Source: JBOGOC01 sp050747525
Lineage (GTDB): Bacteria > Acidobacteriota > Polarisedimenticolia > JACPZX01 > DASXTC01
Length of the DNA: 64,000 nucleotides
NCBI GenBank assembly: GCA_050747525.1
Contig: JBOGOC010000093.1
Span: 1 to 64,000 of the forward strand
Direction: 5' to 3'
Part shown: piece by piece, positions 55,326-61,900 of the stretch
Numbering within the stretch: position 1 is the first letter of the stretch
Layout of the letters: the number at the start of each line of letters is the position of its first letter
Notes under the pieces: model-generated
Told to the model about the DNA's origin: nothing
The model's input: only the letters and a program-made list of their open reading frames with translations
Database searches by the model: none
Translations under genes and position numbers: made by a program

Positions 55326-56614
55326 GCCGCCTTCGCCTCGCGCAGCACGGGAAGGGTCCCCAGCGCCTGCGGCAGGATCCAGCCCGGACCCCGGTTCGAG
55401 GATGCGATCGCCTCGTCGAGAGAGGCGTGCCCGATCATTCCCATCCGCTTCACCGCGTCCGGGGGCAAGTCGCTGACGAGCCGCACGCGGTAGCGCTCGG
55501 ACTTCCAGCGTATCCCCCAGGCCGTCTGCCCGTTGAGCTTGTAGCTGTGGATGAGCATCCGGGCGGTGGCATCGGCCCCGCCGGGCACGAACCAGTCGAG
55601 GAAGTCAGGCCGGCCGAGCCCTTCGGGGCAGGCGGCGAGCAGGATGAGATCTCCGCCGTCCTCAAGGACCATGCGCGCATGCTCCATCGCCTTGTGCGAC
55701 TGGATCATGTTGATGTCGCGCGGGGCGCCGCCGCAGCTCGCGATGACCAGCGGGCGGCGCTCGGGCGCGGCAACCCGGTGCGCCTCGCGGTAGGCCGCGC
55801 AGCCGCGGCGATGCGCGGCCAGGACGTCCCCCGCGTACAGGGCGGTGACGCGGTCGGCGCCGTCCAGCACGGTGTTGACCAGGAATGCCGGGCCGAAGAT
55901 CCGGGCCGCCTCGTCCATGTCCTCGCTCACGGGGTTGCCATCCAGCCGTCCCGATTCCACGCCCGCCGTGCGCGACAGCGTCGAGCGATCGAAGGCCAGC
56001 AGGTGGTTGGCCTGGATCGATCGCTCGGAGGCCGATGCGGGGAGGAGCGCCTTGCGCCCGCCGCTGAAGCCGGCGAAGTAATGGAATCCGATGGCCCCGA
56101 CCAGAATGACGTGATCGCAGTCGACGAGCCGCCGGTTTATCTCCACCGGCGTGCCGCGCGAGGTGGTGCCGAGGAGAACGTTCCCGTCGGCGTGAAAGGC
56201 GTCATGATGGCTCACCGTCACGCGGCGAGCCGCTTCCTCTCCCACGATGCGGACGATCTCGCGCGACGAAGGGGGCCGGTGGGTCCCGGCTCCCACCAGG
56301 AGCTCGATGCGCCCGGCGGGAACGCCGCGCGCTTCCAGGACCTTCAGGAGCGCCGCGCACACCCGCTCGGAGCCGCTCGCCCGCGTGGCGTCCGGAACCA
56401 CGAGGCACACGCGGCCCTCCGTCCCGATGAGCTCCTCGAGGGGAGGCGAGCCGATGGGGGCCTGCAGCCGCTCAAGGATCTGCCGGTCGTCCAGCTCGCC
56501 GGGCCCATCTTCTGCGGGCCGCAGCACCTCGAAGCGTGCTGGGTCGTAGGACAGGAGGACCTGCCGATCCCCGTAGCCCAGCGAGACGCGGGCCAGGCGG
56601 CCCGGGTCAAGCAT
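55322..56614 (-). CDS. larA: LarA-family nickel-pincer 2-hydroxyacid racemase
   Basis: This 430-residue enzyme of the LarA superfamily has PDATRA, GAGTHRPP (His112), HYFAGFSGGRKALLP (His178, Lys188) and NHLLAF (His204). These four residues fall at a constant +4 offset from the catalytic His108/His174, cofactor Lys184 and His200 of Lactiplantibacillus LarA as I remember them, so the nickel pincer nucleotide site appears complete. LarA enzymes racemise lactate or other 2-hydroxyacids by hydride transfer. No cofactor-making larB, larC or larE is in the window. Being inside an NRPS operon beside an HPPD/HmaS enzyme suggests an aromatic hydroxyacid (4-hydroxymandelate or hydroxyphenyllactate) as substrate. 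It overlaps the aminotransferase gene by 8 bases and the MFS gene by 4. Confidence 0.85.
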   Translation of the reverse strand: MLDPGRLARVSLGYGDRQVLLSYDPARFEVLRPAEDGPGELDDRQILERLQAPIGSPPLEELIGTEGRVCLVVPDATRASGSERVCAALLKVLEARGVPAGRIELLVGAGTHRPPSSREIVRIVGEEAARRVTVSHHDAFHADGNVLLGTTSRGTPVEINRRLVDCDHVILVGAIGFHYFAGFSGGRKALLPASASERSIQANHLLAFDRSTLSRTAGVESGRLDGNPVSEDMDEAARIFGPAFLVNTVLDGADRVTALYAGDVLAAHRRGCAAYREAHRVAAPERRPLVIASCGGAPRDINMIQSHKAMEHARMVLEDGGDLILLAACPEGLGRPDFLDWFVPGGADATARMLIHSYKLNGQTAWGIRWKSERYRVRLVSDLPPDAVKRMGMIGHASLDEAIASSNRGPGWILPQALGTLPVLREAKAA

Positions 56615-57821
56615 GGCGTGCCTCCTCCCGCGGGGAGGTCTCGTTCATGGAGCGCAGTGCCCGGGCCAGGCGCGCCACCCCCTCCTGGAGGACATCGGGA
56701 GGGCTGAAGCTGAAGCTGAGCCGCAGCGTCGAGCGGTCCGGCGGCGTGTCCCCGGCGGCGAAGGCTGCCCCCGGCAGGAAGGCCACGCGCTCGGTTTCGA
56801 GGGCGACCTCGAACAGTTTCCCGGCGTCGATGCCGTCCGGCAGCTCGACCCATGTGAAAAACCCGGCCTGCGGAAGGGACCAGCGCGTGCCGGGCGGGAA
56901 GGATGCGGCCACCGCCGCCAGCAGGGCGTCGCGCCGCCGCGCGTACTCGGCCCGGAGCGTCTCCAGGTGCGGCTCGAACCCTCCCGACGCCACGAACCAC
57001 GCCACGGCGCGCTGGCCCAGGGTCGCCGTGTTGATATCGCTCGCCTCCTTGAGCGACGAGAGAGGGGCCATGAACCGCTCGGGCCCGACGATCCAGCCCG
57101 TGCGCAGGGCGGGGGCCAGCGTCTTGGAGAACGAGCCGAGGTAGAAGATCCATTCGTCATCGAAGGCGCGCAGGGCAGGGGGGATCTCCGTGTAGGACAG
57201 CATCCCGTAGGCATCGTCTTCGAGGATCGGAAGGCGGTGCCGGCGGGCGATGCCGGCCAGCCGCCGGCGCGACGCGAGGGGCATCGAGACCCCCAGCGGG
57301 TTGTGCGCGTCGCTCATCGTGTAGAGGAGCGAGGCCCGCAGGCCCCTCTCGAGATCCACCTCGAGCGCGTCGAGGTCGATCCCCGTGTCGGACCGGGCGG
57401 GGATGGTGTGGACCCGTGCTCCCGCGGCCGCCAGCGCCTGCTGGAATCCGGTGTAGCAGTGGCGCTCCACGACGGCGGTGGCCCCGGGATCGAGAAGCAG
57501 GCGCGCCAGCAGCGACATCCCTTGCTGCGCTCCCGAGGTGATAAACACCTGCTCGGGACGGCACGAGACGCCGCGGCGTCTCATGAGGCCGGCGACGAAC
57601 GACCGCAGCTCGGAGGCAGGAGGTCCGTATTGCAGGGCGCGTGTGTCTCCCGCGAGACACCCCGCGATCCCTCGGGCCAGCTCGGATGTCGGGAACAGCT
57701 CGGGAGCGGGGAGCCCCAGCGCAAGCGACAGGATGCCGGGCCCGGCCGTGGCCGACAGCATCTCCTCCAGGGCGGAGCGGCGCAGCGCGCCGGTCCACGC
57801 GGCCATGGAGGGACCGTTCAC
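56607..57821 (-). CDS. PLP-dependent aminotransferase, class I/II (MocR/LysN-like fold)
   Basis: This 404-residue fold-type I aminotransferase has LQYGPPASELRSFVAGLMRRRGV, ITSGAQQGMSLLARLLL, DAHNPLGVSMP (Asn174), EDDAYGML and the PLP lysine Lys233 in GSFSKTLAPALRTGW. It resembles 2-aminoadipate/aromatic aminotransferases and the catalytic domain of MocR regulators, but has no DNA-binding domain. HpgT of glycopeptide pathways belongs to a comparable class, so it may convert an aryl-glyoxylate or arylpyruvate to the amino acid with tyrosine as donor. The GTG start overlaps the HPPD-family stop (GTGA) and has AAGGGGG five bases upstream. Confidence 0.82.
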   Translation of the reverse strand: MNGPSMAAWTGALRRSALEEMLSATAGPGILSLALGLPAPELFPTSELARGIAGCLAGDTRALQYGPPASELRSFVAGLMRRRGVSCRPEQVFITSGAQQGMSLLARLLLDPGATAVVERHCYTGFQQALAAAGARVHTIPARSDTGIDLDALEVDLERGLRASLLYTMSDAHNPLGVSMPLASRRRLAGIARRHRLPILEDDAYGMLSYTEIPPALRAFDDEWIFYLGSFSKTLAPALRTGWIVGPERFMAPLSSLKEASDINTATLGQRAVAWFVASGGFEPHLETLRAEYARRRDALLAAVAASFPPGTRWSLPQAGFFTWVELPDGIDAGKLFEVALETERVAFLPGAAFAAGDTPPDRSTLRLSFSFSPPDVLQEGVARLARALRSMNETSPREEARHA

Positions 57822-58885
57822 AGATTCCCCCTTGCTGCCTGCTCGCGCTCGACCGCCTCGAACAGGGCGCGGACGTTCCCGCCGCCGAAGCCGCGCGCCC
57901 CTTTCCGCTGCACCACCTCGAGAAAGCCGGTGGGCCGGCCCGTGACCGGCTTGGTGAAGACCTGCAGCAGGTACCCCCAGGCATCGCGATCCACGAGCAC
58001 TCCCAGGTCCTTCAGCTCGGCCACGTTTTCCTCGATCTCTCCGACGCGCTCGCGCAGGCCGTCGTAGTACATGTCGGGGGTCTGCAGGGCCTGGAGCCCG
58101 CCGGCGCGCAGGGTCCGGACCGTGGTGGCGATGTCGCTGGACAGAAGCGCCAGATGCTGCGCCCCGGCTCCTTTGTGGTAGTCGAGGTACTCGTCGATCT
58201 GTGATTTCCCGTGCCCGTGCGCCGGCTCCATGAGCGGCAGCTTGACGGCGCCGTTGTCGCTCTGGACCACCTTCGAGTTCATGGCGCTGCGCTCCGTCAC
58301 GATGTCCTCGTGGTGCATCTCGCGGAAGCCGAACGCCCTCTCGTAGAAGTCCATCCAGTCTCCCAGCGCCCCCTGCTCGACGCAGCAGGCGACGTGGTCG
58401 ACGGCGGTCAGTCCTCCCGGACGCGGGGGCCGGAAGAGGTCCCACGGCCGGAAGCCGGGGAGGAATTCATCGGAGGATTGTCTGCGCTCGACGAGGGAGT
58501 GGATGGTGTCGCCGAAGGTCCGGACGGCCGCGCGCCGCACGGGCCCGGAGGCGCCGGACAGCAGGGTGGGCTCTTCGATGGGCTCGGCTCCCGCGGCGAG
58601 GCACCGGTCGAAGGCACGTGCCGCATCATCCACCTGGAGGGCGACATCCCGGATGCTGTCGCCGTGGTTTCGCACGTGCTCGGCCACCGGCCCGCCGGGG
58701 GCCAGAGCGTTGGTGAAGACCAGCCGGATGTCCCCCTGCTGCACCACGAAGGACTGCCGGTCGCGCAGCCCGGTTTCCAGGCCTGCCTGGGCGAGCGATC
58801 GGAACCCGAGGGCGTGCGTGAAGAAGTAGGCCGTGACGAAGGCGTTGCCGACGCAATACTCGATGTGATCGATTCTCTTGAACAT
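57818..58885 (-). CDS. 4-Hydroxyphenylpyruvate dioxygenase / 4-hydroxymandelate synthase family enzyme
   Basis: This 355-residue non-haem iron enzyme of the two-domain VOC type has ligands His164 (VDHVACC), His244 (AQHLAL) and Glu323 (FLEVVQR). The N-terminal TGLRDRQSFVVQQGDIRLVFT and the C-terminal GFGGGN and EAVEREQAARGNL are HPPD-like. But the residue after GGGN is Val338, where HPPDs carry Phe in GNFKALF and hydroxymandelate synthases carry Ile; a Phe to Ile change there is reported to divert HPPD to hydroxymandelate. AMNSKVVQS and GAGAQH also recall HmaS. So it makes either homogentisate or 4-hydroxymandelate from 4-hydroxyphenylpyruvate. Given the NRPS operon, the latter is attractive. 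The ATG at 58885 is 17 bases after the NRPS stop; a longer frame upstream is not coding. Confidence 0.85.
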   Translation of the reverse strand: MFKRIDHIEYCVGNAFVTAYFFTHALGFRSLAQAGLETGLRDRQSFVVQQGDIRLVFTNALAPGGPVAEHVRNHGDSIRDVALQVDDAARAFDRCLAAGAEPIEEPTLLSGASGPVRRAAVRTFGDTIHSLVERRQSSDEFLPGFRPWDLFRPPRPGGLTAVDHVACCVEQGALGDWMDFYERAFGFREMHHEDIVTERSAMNSKVVQSDNGAVKLPLMEPAHGHGKSQIDEYLDYHKGAGAQHLALLSSDIATTVRTLRAGGLQALQTPDMYYDGLRERVGEIEENVAELKDLGVLVDRDAWGYLLQVFTKPVTGRPTGFLEVVQRKGARGFGGGNVRALFEAVEREQAARGNL

Positions 58886-58902
58886 GCTGGTCCTCCCTTG
58901 CT

Positions 58903-61900
58903 TCAATGCTGCTCGACGATGGCCGCGACCGTGCGCGCGCCTTCTCCTTCCAGGATCGACTCGTGGGACCCGAGGGCCCATGCAAGAGTGAGCCGGCCCC
59001 GTACCAATCCTTCCCATCCCAGCGCGTCGTCGTGGGATGTGGAGGCCGATTCGGTCCCGCGCACCACGACGACGTCCCCCTCGTAGGGTCTCGGGCGATA
59101 GTCGCGTGCCGCGGCGACCCGAGCCTCCATCCCGGCGATCCAGGTGAGCGCGTCCCTCTCATCCACCCCGGCGGGAAGCGCGTCGGGCGAGATTGCGGGA
59201 ACCGCGTCCTCCATCCCCGGCCGCGGCGCGGATGCATCCAGCAGGATGAGCGCTCCTACGGTGCGTCCCTTCTCCCGCAGCTGCCGCGCGGTCTCGTAGG
59301 CCACCAGTCCGCCATAGGACCAGCCCACAAGGTGCACGGCGCCCGATCCGAGGGTGCGGCCGATCTCGTCGGCCCAGTGGGCACCGGCCTTCTCGACATC
59401 CGCCGGGGCGCGGCCATCCATCCCGTGGATGGCGTACACGCTGCGGCGCCGATCCAGGTGCGCGGCGAGGCGTGCGAAGTCGGCGACACCTCCCCCCGCG
59501 GCATGGAAGCAGACCACGGGAGGCAGGCCGGATCCGGAGCGGATCCTCACGAGCGGGGAAATGTCCCGGCCACCGGGCGGGCTCTCCGTGCCGCGCCACA
59601 GAGCGGCGAGGCCCGCCACGGTCGGCTCCCGGAAGACGGCCGCCACCGGGAGATCCAGGCCCAGCTCGCGGCGCAAGGACCCCACCAGCCTCACCGCCAG
59701 CAGCGAATGACCTCCGGCCTCGAAGAAGCTTTCCTCGACGTCGACCGTCTCGAGGGCGAGCGTCTCGCCCCAGACCCGCGCAATCGCCCGCTCCTGATCG
59801 TCGCGCGGCGCCATGTCTCCGAGGCGCCCGCGCACGGCAGGCGCGGGGAGGGCCCGCCGGTCGACTTTGCCGGTTCGGGTGCGCGGCATGCGCTCCAGCA
59901 CCACGATGTCTGCCGGCACCATGTAATCAGGGAGGAACTGCCGCAGCGCGGCGCGCAGCCGCGAGGGGTCGGGCTCGACTCCCGGAGCCGGCACGATGTA
60001 GCCGATCAGGGAGGGGCCGTGTCGATCGGCACGAAGGCTCGCCACTCCCTCGCGCACGCCGTCCAGGCGGGCCAGGGCAGCCTCGATCTCCCCTAGTTCG
60101 ATCCGGTAGCCTCGCAGCTTGACCTGCCCGTCGCGGCGTCCCATGAAGACCAGCGAGCCGTCCGCTCTCCTCCGCCCGATGTCACCCGTGCGGTACAGGC
60201 GCGCTCCCGGCTCGGAGCAGAACGGATCGGGAACGAAACTCCATGCCGTCTCGGCCGGCCTGCCGGCGTAGCCGCGGGCCAGACCGATCCCGCCGATGTG
60301 GATCTCCCCCAGGGCCCCCACCGGGACAGGCTTCATCCGATCGTCCAGACAATGGAGGGTCGTGTTGTCCACCGGCAAGCCGATCGGAATCGGGTCCCGG
60401 ATCTCACTGTCCGGACTCACCGTGTGATCGCTGGCCAGGATGCAGGTCTCGGTGGGCCCGTAGGAGTTCACCAAAGCAAGACGGCCGCAGGCGGCGCGCA
60501 GCAGCGCCGCCGCCCTGGCGGCGGAGGGACTCTCCCCTCCCGTGATCAGCAGTCGCAGAGGAGGGGGGATCTCCGCCGGCGCGCGCGCCACATGATCGGC
60601 CAGCTCGTGCACCAACCCGACGGGCAGGGTCGCCACCGTGAGACGGGCCTCCTTGACGTGATCCAGGAATCCGGCCGGAGTCTCTCCCTGAGGGTCCGGG
60701 TGCACGACCACCGTCGCGCCGGCCGCGAGCGCAGGCAGGATCTCGCTCAGGGAAGCGTCGAACAGCGGCGAGAGGAAGTGCAGGACACGATCTCCGGGGC
60801 CGAGGCGCATGCGCGCCGCCATCGCCAGGGTTCGATCGGCGAGCGAGCGATGCTCCACGATCGACCCTTTCGGCTCACCCGTCGATCCCGAGGTGAAGAT
60901 GACGTAGGCGGCCTGGGAAGGGCTCCCCATGGGGAAGGCCGGGATGCGCGTCTCCGCCAGGTCCAGCGCATCGAGGAGGATGACAGGCGGACCGTCCACG
61001 GGAAGCGCGCGATGCAGCCCTCGTTCGGAAACCACCGCGCGCACGGCGGTCACACGCATCATGGCGGCCATCCGGGCAGGCGGCAGCGACGCGTCGAGCG
61101 GCACCAGCACGCCGCCCGACTTGAAGATGCCGAGGAGCCCCGCGATGGAGGAGCTCCTGCGTCCGGCCAGCAGGGCGACGCTTTGCTCGGGACCGACACC
61201 GGCCGCCCGGAGGCGGAGCGCGATCCGGCCGGCCATCGCGTCCAGCTCGCCGTAGCTGAGCGGCCCGTCTTCGTCCAGCACCGCCACGGCGCCTGGAGCG
61301 CGGGCGGCCTGCTCTTCGACGAGGGCATGCACGACGCGTGCGGGCCGCTCGACGCGGGTCGCGTTGACGCGAGCCTCCAGGCCGCGCTCGTGCGGTGGGC
61401 GCAGGTCGATCTCCTCGACCAGCCGGTCCGGCTCCTGCCCCAGGGCGCGCACGAGGGTCTCCAGCCCCGAGACGAAGCGGCGAGCCGTCTCCGGCTCGAA
61501 CAGATCGGCGTCGTAGTGAAGCGATCCGAGGACCTTCCCCCCCTCGCAGGCCATGCCGAGCGAGAGATCGAACGCCGTCGCGCCCGTGTCGGCCGCGAGC
61601 GGCTGGAAGGCCAGGCCGGCTGCCGGCACCGCCGGCGCCGCGGGCTGCTGCAGAGCGAACATGGCATCGAAGAGGGGGTTGCGGCTCACGTCCCGATCGA
61701 CGTGGAGCGCATCCACGATCGCCTCGAACGGAACGTCCTGGTGCGCCGCCGCGTCGAGCATCGTCTCGCGCACCCGACGCAGCAGCCCGCGCATGGTCAG
61801 CCCGGCGTCGACACGCGTGCGCACGGGCAGCGTGTTGGAGAAGAAACCGATGAGCCGCTCCGTCTCTTCGAACGCGCGATTCGCAATGGGGGTACCGACA

